Source of the DNA: Haloglomus halophilum
GTDB lineage: Archaea > Halobacteriota > Halobacteria > Halobacteriales > Haloarculaceae
Reading direction: 5' to 3'
Assembly: GCF_024298885.1 (NCBI RefSeq)
Contig: NZ_CP101166.1
Coordinates: 1,736,001-1,800,000 of the forward strand
DNA: 64,000 nt
Position 1 is the first letter of the stretch; every line of letters begins with the position of its first letter. Under the pieces are notes generated by a model. The model did no database searches, was not told where the DNA came from, and saw nothing but the letters and a program-made list of their open reading frames with translations. The translations under genes were made by a program, and so were the position numbers. Below, piece by piece: positions 1 through 8,419 of this stretch.

Positions 1-593
1 GACAGGGAATCGTAGTCCCCGTCACAGCCGGTCATGAAGCCGCCGTCCTTCCAGACGCGGATCTCGACCTCGTCGGCCAGCTCGCCGGAGTCGGCGTCGC
101 CGCTTCCGGGGCCGAGCGGGTCGTCCTCGCCCGGGTCGAGGGATTCGGGCTCGTTGACGCCGTTCTCGGCGTTCCCGGTCAGTCCGATCTGGAGCCAGAC
201 GTCGACGCCCTCGTCGTCGATGTCGAGGGGCTGGGCCTCGAGTCCGACCACCACCACGCCCGAGTCACCCGGGAGGACGTTCGGCAGGCTGATGACCGGG
301 CCGGGGTCGTTCACGTAGGTCGGCTCGCTCGCGGGGTCGAAGACCGTGGTCCGGTCGGTCTCGCCGGAGCTGTTCGTGCTCTCGACGAACGTCCGGGTGC
401 CGTCGGTCGTGTAGGTCTCGTACCACGCGACGCGGAGGCGCCGCTCGTCGGTGTCGCCGGGCGCAGCATAGGTGTACCGCGCGTAGGGCGGGTCACGGGC
501 CGTCGCGCGGGCCAGTCCCGCGCCGGCGAGCCCGGTGCCCACGCCGGCGACACCGGCTGCGGCGAGCAGTTGGCGTCGGGTTAAGTGTGTCAT
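1..593 (-). CDS. TasA/camelysin-like exoprotein, C-terminus beyond window
   Basis: Partial gene: the ATG is at 593 and the reading frame runs off the window start after about 197 codons. The N-terminus has a twin-arginine motif (LTRRQLLAAAG) followed by a small-residue hydrophobic segment, which indicates Tat-type export. The body contains an LPGDSG turn and an ENGxNEPE segment, both shared with the next three genes, so it is a divergent paralogue of them. Unlike them it lacks the SALFSDxESF SipW-type cleavage signature. It is probably a secreted or cell-surface protein; function unknown. It is the last visible gene of a four-gene minus-strand exoprotein cluster. Confidence 0.75.
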   Translation of the reverse strand, partial: MTHLTRRQLLAAAGVAGVGTGLAGAGLARATARDPPYARYTYAAPGDTDERRLRVAWYETYTTDGTRTFVESTNSSGETDRTTVFDPASEPTYVNDPGPVISLPNVLPGDSGVVVVGLEAQPLDIDDEGVDVWLQIGLTGNAENGVNEPESLDPGEDDPLGPGSGDADSGELADEVEIRVWKDGGFMTGCDGDYDSL

Positions 594-862
594 GCTGTGT
601 GATGTCCCCGCGTCGGTCGCGAGGGGCCGGGCAGTGCCCGGTTGACGCTCCCCTCTTCGCTTGAGGGGGGCATAGGTATGGGTCGCGTACAGCCGGATTA
701 CCGGTGGTACGGTGTCGTTACCGCGGTTCTATGGATGGCTCAGTCCCGTTCATCCAGCCCATGAACGGCCGTTCGGGCCGTGGGGAGGACGAACCGCCGC
801 GCCCGTCGTCGGCGCGGAGCGCCGAGCGGGGGCCGGAATCGTCAGCCGGTGTGGACGACCGC

Positions 863-2161
863 TCAGACGTCACGCACCGAGCAGGGGCAGTCCAGCCGCG
901 CGCAGACGAACAGCCCGGTCGGGTTGGCCGGCTCGCCGCTCGGGCTCGGGTTGTTCTCCACCTCGGCGCGCAGCGTGTGCGTGCCCGGGGTGGTGACGGC
1001 GGCCGAGTAGCTCGTCGGGTCCTGGAAGTCCGCCGGGTTGGCGTTCCCGAGGCCGGCGATCTGAACGCCGTCGAGCAGCAGACGCCCGGTGTTGTCCGTC
1101 GCGAGCGTGCCCGACAGCGTGCAGGGGTTCGCGGCCGAGGTGGTCGCCGGGGCCACGAACGTCAGTTCGTAGACGTAGGACCCCGCGGGCTGGTCGGTCT
1201 GCCCGTCGCCGCCGTACGGGTTCACCCACTCTGCGTCGCACTCGGCGGGCACGTCCGGGTCGTTCGGGTTGACGTTCGGGTACCACGCGGGGTGGGCCGA
1301 GATGGCCTGCGCGGCACCCGTCGTCCCGTCGGGGCTGGCGAGGACCTGCCAGTCGGCCACGCCGGTCGACAGCGAGGTCGTCGACGGCTCGCAGCACGGG
1401 TTCTCGGTGCCGTCCGTGTTGCGGGCCTGGACGGCGTGGAAGTCGATGTCGAACGCCACCGAGTCGGACTGGACCTCGTTGCCGACGGCAGCCGGGAGCT
1501 CCCACTCGATGCAGAGGCAGGGACCGGTGGTCACTCCTGGCTCCGCGCTCGGGGGGTAGGGCGTCTGGGCGCCGGGCGCGACCGCAACGGCGTCGGCGTT
1601 CAGCGGCGCCCCGGCCGTGTACGTCGCGAGGAACTCCGCGAGCGTCATGCCCGAGGCGATCTCGCCGCCGTCGACGGGGTCGCCGTCCTCGTCGCAGTAG
1701 AACGCATCGACGAGGATTTCGTCGTCGAGCTCGCCGAGTCCGTCCGCGTCCGCGCCCTCGGCCTCCAGTTCGGGCTCGTTCTGGCCGTTCTCGGCGTCGG
1801 CGGTCCCCTCGGTGCAGAACCAGAGGTACGCAGGGTTCGTGTTCAGCTCGAAGCAGAACTCGACACTCCCGCTGTCGCCGGGTTTCACGTCTTCGAGGGT
1901 GTAGAACAGCGCCGCGGCGCCGTCGGCCGTCCCCGAGGGACTCGGCGCGAGGTTCTCCGCGGGCGCGCCGTTGTAGACCGACTCGTAGTGGACGAGCAGG
2001 TCGAGCGTCCCGGCGACGACGGCGTTCCCGTCGAAGGATTCGCGGTCGCTGAACAGGGCGGAGGTGCCGAGGCCGGCGCCCGCGGAGGCGAGGCCGATGG
2101 CGCCGGCGCCGATGAGTAGCTTGCGCCGGGTCAGGTCGATGAGTTGTCTGTCGCTGGTCAT
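863..2161 (-). CDS. SipW-dependent-type signal protein, TasA/camelysin-like
   Basis: 432-residue predicted exoprotein. The start is set at the ATG at 2161 because it places LTRRKLLIGAG at residues 9-19, then a hydrophobic stretch, then SALFSDRESFDGN and AGTLDL, the signature of SipW-type signal peptides of TasA and camelysin proteins. Frame upstream of 2161 has no signal and looks non-coding. A DVKPGDSGSVEF motif follows, as in TasA-like beta-sandwich domains. The C-terminal third (LSGTLATDNTGRLLLDG, TPGTHTLRAEV) reads like a second beta-rich module. By analogy with bacterial TasA it could be a matrix or surface-fibre protein, but that role is inferred. No SipW peptidase gene is present in the window. 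Confidence 0.82.
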   Translation of the reverse strand: MTSDRQLIDLTRRKLLIGAGAIGLASAGAGLGTSALFSDRESFDGNAVVAGTLDLLVHYESVYNGAPAENLAPSPSGTADGAAALFYTLEDVKPGDSGSVEFCFELNTNPAYLWFCTEGTADAENGQNEPELEAEGADADGLGELDDEILVDAFYCDEDGDPVDGGEIASGMTLAEFLATYTAGAPLNADAVAVAPGAQTPYPPSAEPGVTTGPCLCIEWELPAAVGNEVQSDSVAFDIDFHAVQARNTDGTENPCCEPSTTSLSTGVADWQVLASPDGTTGAAQAISAHPAWYPNVNPNDPDVPAECDAEWVNPYGGDGQTDQPAGSYVYELTFVAPATTSAANPCTLSGTLATDNTGRLLLDGVQIAGLGNANPADFQDPTSYSAAVTTPGTHTLRAEVENNPSPSGEPANPTGLFVCARLDCPCSVRDV

Positions 2162-2339
2162 GGTATCTCCCCCCTCCACCGTCGGTGTCGAGGTGAGGCC
2201 CGGCCGGCGGAGTCGAACCGCCGTTCTGGAACCGTCCGCCGGGCGTGGCCCCGCGTCCCCTGGTATGTCTACTCCGCGTGGGGGCGCGGGCTGGGCGACC
2301 CGCTGTCGCCGGGTCGCCGCCGTCCGATCCGCCCGTGTC

Positions 2340-4058
2340 TCAGGCCGGACCGCTGCCGTCGTTGTTGCGCTCCTGCTCGGTGTAGAAGCCCAGGTCGAAG
2401 CCGAGGGTGTCGCCCTGGACCTCGTTGCCGGCGTCGACCGGGAGCTCCCACTTGAGCGCGACACAGTGCATCGTGCCGCCGCCGGTGAACGCGTCGCGGT
2501 CGTGATCGTTCGCGGGGTCGCTCAGCTCGTCGTAGATCGTCGCGCGGTTGCCGTCGAGCGGGATACCGTTCCCGTCGGCCAGCTCCGCGAGGACGTTGGC
2601 GAGCGTATCCTCCATGATGACGACCTCAGCGACGAACTGCGCCGCGAGGTTGCCGAAGACAGCGGGGATGTTGAGCGGGTCGTCGACGTCGTTGAAGAAC
2701 GTCGGGTCGCCGCCCACCGCGTCGCCGGCTGCGCCAGCCATCCCCTGGAGGACACTGTCGTTGGCGCTGCCGACGGAGATGGTGAAGACGTCCGTCGCGG
2801 GAGCGTCGGGGGAGGCGGTCCGGGCGCGGTCCGCCGCGTCCTCGGGGGAGGCGAAGGACGTGCTGCCGCCGCCGTCGAACGACTCGCCGTCGGACAGGAC
2901 GATGTTCGCCGCCCGGAAGCCCGGGCGTCCGTTGTCGTCCAGTTCGTCCTGTGCGACATCGACACCCTCGCCGATGTAGGTGCCCGTGGCGATTCCGCTC
3001 GCGTTGGAGAACGGGTCCGGATCGCCGTCACTGCCTGTCTCGTCGGACGGCAAGCTTCCGGTGACGACGTTGGCGAGCTTCTGCCTGAGACCCGTCAGTG
3101 CCGTATCGACGTCGTCGAAGTCGCTGGTCAGGTCCCGGTAGACGCGCACGCGAGGTGTCGACTCCCCGCTGCCCTCCCCGTCGAAGTAAGCGACGCCGAT
3201 CTGTACGTCGGCGCCCTGTGCCTCGAGGTAGTCGACGAACTGGCGCGCGCCGAGTTCGACGAGGTCGATCTTCGTCGTCTCGTTGTAATTCTGTCCGAAG
3301 ACGGAGATATCGTCGTTGCTGACGACACCGCCGTAGTCATCGTACAGCATGGAGCCGGAGAAGTCCAGCGTCAGCATGATGTCCGCGGGCGCAGCCTCGT
3401 CGTAGACGTTGTCGCAGTCCTCGTCGTACCAGAGGGTGGCCTGGATTGCGTCGCCGAGGTTACCGAGGTTGTCGGAGTCAACGAGTAGTTCGGGCTCGGC
3501 GGGGATGCCGCCGGTGTCGCTGACGTTCCCGGCCTGCATCCAGATGTAGCCGGGGTTGTCACAGAGGTGGAGCGAGAAGGTGATCTCGCCCTCGTCGCCC
3601 GGCTTCACGTCGCGGAGCTGGACGAGCGTGTCGTTCTCTTCGCCCGTGATCGGGTCGACACCGTAGTTCGCCTCCGAGAGCGGCGGGATGTTCGAGCAGT
3701 CCAGCAGGTCGATGTTCGCGCCGTTGCTGTCCGGGTCGTCCGCGTCTTTGAAGTCGCTGTACCTGATCTGCTGGGCGTCGTTGTCCGCCGGGATGGACTG
3801 CTCACCGTCGCCGTTGTGGTCTGGGTGGGCGTTGACGAAGACGTGCTTCATCCCGCCGTCCCAGTACGAGTAGTGCTGCTGCCAGTCGACCAGCAGGTCG
3901 AGTTCGCCGGCCACGATGGAGTTGCCGGTGAAGCTCTCGGTGTCGCGGAACAGCGCGGACGTACCGAGTCCGGCGCCTGCGGACGCGAGGCCGATGGCGC
4001 CGGCTCCGATGAGCATCTGCCGTCGGGTGAGGTTGATCAGTTGGTTGTCTTGGGTCAT
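2340..4058 (-). CDS. SipW-type signal protein with inserted von Willebrand A domain
   Basis: 572 residues. The N-terminus has LTRRQMLIGAG, then SALFRDTESFTGN and AGELDL (Tat plus SipW-type signature). A TasA-like first half carries the LRDVKPGDEGEITF motif near residues 148-160. From about residue 225 to 470 lies a von Willebrand factor A domain with a complete MIDAS start (D232, S234, S236 in TLDFSGSM). The chain then returns to the family C-terminus (ALKWELPVDAGNEVQGDTLGFDLGF), which is also found in both neighbours. The vWA domain therefore looks inserted into the beta-sandwich fold. MIDAS domains bind divalent metal and usually mediate protein adhesion, so a surface adhesin role is plausible but unproven. 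Confidence 0.85.
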   Translation of the reverse strand: MTQDNQLINLTRRQMLIGAGAIGLASAGAGLGTSALFRDTESFTGNSIVAGELDLLVDWQQHYSYWDGGMKHVFVNAHPDHNGDGEQSIPADNDAQQIRYSDFKDADDPDSNGANIDLLDCSNIPPLSEANYGVDPITGEENDTLVQLRDVKPGDEGEITFSLHLCDNPGYIWMQAGNVSDTGGIPAEPELLVDSDNLGNLGDAIQATLWYDEDCDNVYDEAAPADIMLTLDFSGSMLYDDYGGVVSNDDISVFGQNYNETTKIDLVELGARQFVDYLEAQGADVQIGVAYFDGEGSGESTPRVRVYRDLTSDFDDVDTALTGLRQKLANVVTGSLPSDETGSDGDPDPFSNASGIATGTYIGEGVDVAQDELDDNGRPGFRAANIVLSDGESFDGGGSTSFASPEDAADRARTASPDAPATDVFTISVGSANDSVLQGMAGAAGDAVGGDPTFFNDVDDPLNIPAVFGNLAAQFVAEVVIMEDTLANVLAELADGNGIPLDGNRATIYDELSDPANDHDRDAFTGGGTMHCVALKWELPVDAGNEVQGDTLGFDLGFYTEQERNNDGSGPA

Positions 4059-4224
4059 TGGTGTGTTGTGGTGTCCCCGGGTGGTGTGAGCCGGGCGGAG
4101 TGGCCTCCGTCCGTACTCCCACCGGGGGACGGTGCCGGGCGAGCGGCCCGGCGCGCAGGTTCACGCGCCTCGCGTCACGCGGGCGCGGTGGTCGGTAAGG
4201 GCGACCGGAGTCGCCGTTGCCCAA

Positions 4225-5163
4225 TTACGCGCTCGGTGTCGGGGTGCCGTTGTTCGGGTCACCGTCGAACGGGGACGGGTTGTTGCGGACCTGTTCGGTC
4301 TCGAAGACCAGGTCGAAGGTGACGGAGTCGCCCTGGATCTCGTTGCCGACCGCGGCCGGAATCTCCAGTAGGAGGCAGAAGCTCGCCTTGCCGTCGCCGA
4401 CCGCCGGATCGCCCGTCCCGTCGTCGTAGCCGACCTGGAACGGGGTGCCGTCGTCGTTCCGGATCAGCTGGCCGCCGCTCAGGAAGCTCCCGAGCTCGTT
4501 GAGCGTCGGGTAGTCCATGTCGGACTCGACGGTCTGGCCGTAGTCGGACGCCTCGAAGTCGTCCTGGCTGACCGCCGCGTACGGCTTGTTGACCGGCGAG
4601 CTGGACTCGTCGTTGGTCCAGGGGTCGAGCACGGAGAGGTCGTCACGGCCGTTGTCGTTATCCGTGTAGGCCTGCCAGATGGAGGCCAGCATCGCGTCGC
4701 CCAGGTCGGCGCTGTTGCCGTTGCCGCCCTCGGCCTCCTGCTCGGGCTCGGGGTTCGTGCCGCCGTCGTTGATGACCCCTCCGGGAACCGATACCTGAAC
4801 GTAGCCGGGGTTGGTCTCGTTCTCGATATCGAAGCAGATGATGCCCCAGTCACCGGGCTTCACGTCGTTGATCTCGAGGGAGAACTCGGCCGCTTCTGCA
4901 TCCTCAGAGGTGATGCTCTGCGGGAGGCTGACCTGTCCCTCCCAGTACGGGCTGGCCGCGACAGCCTCGGCGGTGACCAGCATGTCGAGCGTACCCGCGG
5001 TGATCGAGTTGCCCTCGAAGCTCTCGGTGTCGCTGAACAGGGCGGAGGTGCCCAGCCCGGCGCCGACGGAGGCGAGACCGACCGCGCCCATGCCCGCGAG
5101 GACCTTCCGGCGCGAGAGGTTGTACAGCTGCGAGTCGTTTCCGATGTCGTCGTTGTTGCTCAT
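4225..5163 (-). CDS. SipW-dependent-type signal protein, TasA/camelysin-like
   Basis: 312 residues, starting at the ATG at 5163. LSRRKVLAGMG near residues 16-26 is followed by SALFSDTESFEGN and AGTLDM, the same Tat plus SipW-type pattern as the two downstream genes. NDVKPGDWGIICFDIENETNPGYV is replaced here in short as a DVKPGD turn followed by an NPGYV strand, diagnostic of the TasA-like fold. The C-terminal VGNEIQGDSVTFDLVFE is shared with the neighbours. It is probably exported and membrane- or matrix-associated. It is the first gene of the minus-strand cluster and lies divergent to a DUF7344 regulator-like gene. Exact function unknown. Confidence 0.82.
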   Translation of the reverse strand: MSNNDDIGNDSQLYNLSRRKVLAGMGAVGLASVGAGLGTSALFSDTESFEGNSITAGTLDMLVTAEAVAASPYWEGQVSLPQSITSEDAEAAEFSLEINDVKPGDWGIICFDIENETNPGYVQVSVPGGVINDGGTNPEPEQEAEGGNGNSADLGDAMLASIWQAYTDNDNGRDDLSVLDPWTNDESSSPVNKPYAAVSQDDFEASDYGQTVESDMDYPTLNELGSFLSGGQLIRNDDGTPFQVGYDDGTGDPAVGDGKASFCLLLEIPAAVGNEIQGDSVTFDLVFETEQVRNNPSPFDGDPNNGTPTPSA

Positions 5164-5594
5164 TGGTGTTTCTCCCCGGCTGGCGTCGCGGCCCGGCCAC
5201 GGCGGCCGTGTCGGCGGGTCGCTTCCGGTTGCTTCCCTCTGGGATAGGGGTGGGGTTAGACATGGAGTCGGTACCGCACCCGCATCGGCTGCCCGAGCAC
5301 CCTCCCACGGCCCGTTGAATGACTGGTCAACTGGTGACCGCACGCGGTAGGCCGTGTATACCAGCAGCCCCCGAACCGTTCATATCGGTGGATTCCGGCG
5401 GTAATGGGACCGTATTCTTGGATAGGCGAACCATGTCTATACCCCCACGGGACCATCATCGGACGATTGCAGTACCCCGTGGTCATCGGCCGCGGGTAGG
5501 TGGACCAGAAGATGAACACGAGACACCAGACAGGGACCGGCGGATCGATCGGGACACGGGAACCGACGGGAGCACTTCCGGGAGGCGAGCGGCC
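5164..5594. other. Divergent intergenic region between exoprotein cluster and DUF7344 gene
   Basis: Non-coding stretch of about 430 nt between divergent genes. It must hold the promoters of the exoprotein cluster and of the first DUF7344 gene. A GGAGGCGA sequence at 5581-5588 resembles the haloarchaeal Shine-Dalgarno and sits 6 nt before the chosen GTG. A reading frame continues upstream to an ATG at 5433, but that stretch is low-complexity and unlike the family N-terminus. I see no clear large palindrome here. Confidence 0.5.
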
Positions 5595-6152
5595 GTGACC
5601 GACACGACCGAGGTGCGCGGGCTCGCAGGACGCTTCCGCCGCCGGCTTCCGGCCCACGAGGTCCACGAGGTCCTGAGCAGCACGCGGCGGTCGGCCGCGC
5701 TGTCGTACCTCCAGCGCGAGGGCGAGGTCAGCGTACAGGCCCTCTCCGAGGCAGTCGCGACCGCCGAGACGAGTGTCCGCCCGGCACCACGGGACGTTCG
5801 GCTCAGTGTCTACAACTCGCTGGTCGGGACGCACCTGCCGAAGCTGGCCGCGCTCGGCCTCGTCGACTACGACATCGAGCACAAGCGTGTCCGGGTGCTG
5901 CCCGCCGCGCGCCAGGTGACCAGCCACACCGGCGTCCTGACGGGGCTGGGCATCACCTGGGCGGGCTACTACCGCACACTCGGTGTCATCGGGCTGTTCC
6001 TGGTGGTGGCATCGCTGGCCGGTGTCCCGGTGCTGTCGGCGGTCGACCCGCTGGTGCCCGCGACGGTGGCGCTCGTCGCGTTCGCCGTCTCCGGCGTCTA
6101 CCAGCTCTGGGCCGAGCGTCGGCGGGCCCGCCGTTCGTTCCGGGGGCGCTGA
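5595..6152 (+). CDS. DUF7344 winged-helix-like protein with two membrane segments
   Basis: 185 residues from the GTG at 5595, chosen because of the Shine-Dalgarno-like GGAGGCGA just upstream; an ATG at 5433 is the alternative. An N-terminal helical domain (HEVHEVLSSTRRSAALSYLQ, then VYNSLVGTHLPKLAALGLVDYD) matches the haloarchaeal DUF7344 winged-helix pattern. Two hydrophobic segments follow, at about residues 120-165. Such proteins are thought to be membrane-linked regulators, but no function is established. It is the nearest plus-strand neighbour of the exoprotein cluster and is followed by a paralogue, so a regulatory link to the cluster is reasonable inference. Confidence 0.75.
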   Translation: MTDTTEVRGLAGRFRRRLPAHEVHEVLSSTRRSAALSYLQREGEVSVQALSEAVATAETSVRPAPRDVRLSVYNSLVGTHLPKLAALGLVDYDIEHKRVRVLPAARQVTSHTGVLTGLGITWAGYYRTLGVIGLFLVVASLAGVPVLSAVDPLVPATVALVAFAVSGVYQLWAERRRARRSFRGR

Positions 6153-6256
6153 GTAGTATCCACGGGCGTCACCAAGTAGTGACAATATCCGGGCGTATGG
6201 TCGGGTGAAACTGTCGATTGGGACGAAATAGGCTTTTACGCAACGGATGCGTCTGT

Positions 6257-6961
6257 ATGCCCGTTCAGTACGCGATGGATTCCGATACCACGGGGACCGA
6301 GGGGGAGCAGCCGTCAGCCGGCGGCTCGATCGCTGCCGACAGCAGCACGGCCACCGGGACGGTCTCGGCTCGGGGTAGTGGCCCGGACGCCGACGCGTCC
6401 GCAGCTGAGTCGGTTATCGCACCCGAGACGGTCTTCGAGGTGTTGAGCAACGAGCGCCGGCGGTACGTCCTCCACCACCTGAAGGCGACACGTGAGCGGG
6501 TCTCGGTCCGGGAGCTCTCCGAACAGGTCGCGGCCTGGGAGAACGGCATCGAGGTCGCCGCGGTGACGCCGAAGGAGCGCAAGCGCGTCTACACGGCACT
6601 CCACCAGACCCATCTGCCGAAGATGGCAGAGGTGGGCGTCATCGACTACGACCGCGACCGCGGGACCCTGGAGCTGACCGCCGCCATCGAGGCGTTCGAC
6701 ATCTACCTGGAGATCGTCCCGGAGCGGGAGCTGTCGTGGAGCGAACTCTCCCTCGCGCTGAGCAGCTTCTCCGCGGCGCTCGTGGCGGCGGTGGCACTGG
6801 GTGTCTACCCGTTCACCCTCCTCCCGGACATCGCCTACGCCGCGGTCATCGCGGCCGGGTGGTTCGTCGTCGGTGTGGCCCACACGTACGTCCAGCGCTC
6901 GGAGCGCCTCGGCGGCGGCGACCCCACGGACCTGTCGGAGACGCTCCGGCCGCTGGACTGA
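6257..6961 (+). CDS. DUF7344 winged-helix-like protein with C-terminal membrane segments
   Basis: 234 residues. A TATA-like TTTTA at 6234-6238 lies 20-25 nt before the ATG at 6257, fitting a leaderless or near-leaderless transcript; the ATG at 6275 is an alternative start. The first 50 residues are Ser/Gly/Asp-rich. A DUF7344-type domain follows (VFEVLSNERRRYVLHHLK, then HQTHLPKMAEVGVIDYDRD), and two membrane helices lie near the C-terminus. It is a clear paralogue of the preceding gene: both share the TxLPKxAxxGxxDYD core. The shared architecture suggests a pair of membrane-tethered transcription regulators; target unknown. Confidence 0.8.
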   Translation: MPVQYAMDSDTTGTEGEQPSAGGSIAADSSTATGTVSARGSGPDADASAAESVIAPETVFEVLSNERRRYVLHHLKATRERVSVRELSEQVAAWENGIEVAAVTPKERKRVYTALHQTHLPKMAEVGVIDYDRDRGTLELTAAIEAFDIYLEIVPERELSWSELSLALSSFSAALVAAVALGVYPFTLLPDIAYAAVIAAGWFVVGVAHTYVQRSERLGGGDPTDLSETLRPLD

Positions 6962-7072
6962 TCCGGGAGGGCCGGCGACCCCACCGGGGATTGTCGTTAA
7001 TGCCTCGTTAAGGCATCTCTAACGCCTGGTCACGAGTGCGTGTTCATATCCTTGGCCGTCCATAGGGTGGGT

Positions 7073-7321
7073 ATGTTCGAGAGCATCACACCACTGTTCT
7101 TCGGCCTGCCGGGCGGTCCCGAAATGCTGGTCGTCCTCCTGCTGGTCGTCCTCCTGTTCGGGGCCGACCGGCTGCCGAAGCTGGCCCGCTCGTCCGGGCA
7201 GGCGATGGGCGAGTTCCGGCGGGGTCGCGAGGCGGTCGAGGCCGAGATCCGGGGCGCACATGACCGGGCACTGGCCGACGACGAGACGGTCGACACCGTC
7301 ACGGAGGCGGAATCGGCCTGA
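7073..7321 (+). CDS. tatA: Sec-independent translocase TatA
   Basis: 82 residues. One N-terminal membrane helix (MLVVLLLVVLLFGADRLPKL) is followed by an amphipathic helix (LARSSGQAMGEFRRG) and a charged tail, the TatA/TatE layout; the LFG hinge is present. TatA oligomers form the conduit for folded proteins with twin-arginine signals in the cytoplasmic membrane. The start at 7073 lies about 25-30 nt after the AT-rich TTCATATCC at 7043-7051. Haloarchaea export most secreted proteins by Tat, and the exoprotein cluster nearby carries RR signals. No tatC is adjacent. Confidence 0.9.
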   Translation: MFESITPLFFGLPGGPEMLVVLLLVVLLFGADRLPKLARSSGQAMGEFRRGREAVEAEIRGAHDRALADDETVDTVTEAESA

Positions 7322-7413
7322 GGCCCGACAACGGGCCCCCGCGGTGCGACGAGAACGAACGCTACTTTTCCGAGGTCGTCACGGGAGCCACTGTCTGATC
7401 TGTCAGGGCGGGC

Positions 7414-8238
7414 TCAGACCGGGAGCAGCCCGTGGAGGGTGAGCATCATCCCGAGGTAGAGTGCCCCGTTGATGACTGTCGCGAGTGCGGCCGTCTTGAC
7501 CGACAGCGAGACGTACGTCTGCTGGTCGAGCCACTCCGTCAGCGTCCGCGGGTCGCGCCGCTCGATGGTTCCAGGTGACCGCTTCGCGTCCATCGCCCGG
7601 ATGTGCTCGGTCGCGGACGGCTCGTCGGGGGTCGGCACCGCCGCTGCCGCCGCGGTCGGTCCCGGTCCGGCGGTTGTGGTCGTTGCGGCCGGTTCGGGCT
7701 CCGGTTCGGGGCTGGGAGCCGGTCGGACCGCCCGCGCTGTGGCCCGGTGGGGCTGGCGCGGCACGGGCCGGATGGCCGGGGTCGTGGGCCGGGTGGCCGT
7801 CCGGGGACGCCGCTCGACCGCTGTTGTCGCCGGTTCGACCGGCCGCGGTGCCGGGGTGACGGCCGGCGTGGTCGGTCGCTCGGTGCGTCGTGGGCGGGTG
7901 GTGACGGCCGGCGTGGCGTCGGCCTCCGTCGACCGCGGGGCCGGTTCGACCGCCGGTGTCGCTACCTCCGGGGCCGAGCGGGGCACCGGGGTCCGGGTCG
8001 CTGTCCCCGTTCCGTCGGTGGCCGGCCGGAACCCGCTCTCGGTGAAGGCGTCGTCCGGGTCCGTGCGCCCGCCTGCCCCCCACTCGAACGTCACCTCGTC
8101 GACACCCTCGCCCGGGTGGGCGAACCCCTCGCAGGAGTGGTGCGGGAGGTCGTGGTCGGCACAGAACTCGCGACCACAGTACCCGCAGGTGAACAGGATG
8201 ACGTCGGCCGCTCCACAGGTGGCACACTGGTCCGACAT
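7414..8238 (-). CDS. AN1-type zinc finger protein with C-terminal membrane anchor
   Basis: 274 residues. Residues 1-40 form an AN1-type zinc finger: CATCG, then CGYCGREFCADHDLPHHSC supplies the Cys/His ligands. A long Pro/Thr/Ala-rich repeat-like linker (about residues 60-190, many TPA and PRP runs) follows. The C-terminus has one or two hydrophobic segments (TAALATVINGALYLGMMLTL) that should anchor it in the membrane, leaving the zinc finger cytosolic. AN1 fingers bind protein or ubiquitin-like partners in eukaryotes; the archaeal role is unknown. It is divergent from the lactate oxidase-like gene. Confidence 0.8.
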   Translation of the reverse strand: MSDQCATCGAADVILFTCGYCGREFCADHDLPHHSCEGFAHPGEGVDEVTFEWGAGGRTDPDDAFTESGFRPATDGTGTATRTPVPRSAPEVATPAVEPAPRSTEADATPAVTTRPRRTERPTTPAVTPAPRPVEPATTAVERRPRTATRPTTPAIRPVPRQPHRATARAVRPAPSPEPEPEPAATTTTAGPGPTAAAAAVPTPDEPSATEHIRAMDAKRSPGTIERRDPRTLTEWLDQQTYVSLSVKTAALATVINGALYLGMMLTLHGLLPV

Positions 8239-8419
8239 CGTTGGAGGTTCTGTGCCCGACCGACTTCAACCCATACGGACCGTTCAGTCGGGAACTGGTT
8301 GAAAAATACTCGGGTATACACGGGCATCGATTCTTCCGGCGGGGTTGAAGGCCCGTCCGGGCGGCGGCGGGACACGCCGCAAGGACCACCCATAAGCGCC
8401 CCGGCGTTGAACGGCCGAT

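Noticed and set aside
5164..5460. Short CTATRCCCCC-like motifs upstream of several exoprotein-cluster genes
   Set aside because: Similarity is only 8-10 nt in GC-rich DNA with inconsistent distance to starts, so chance is likely.
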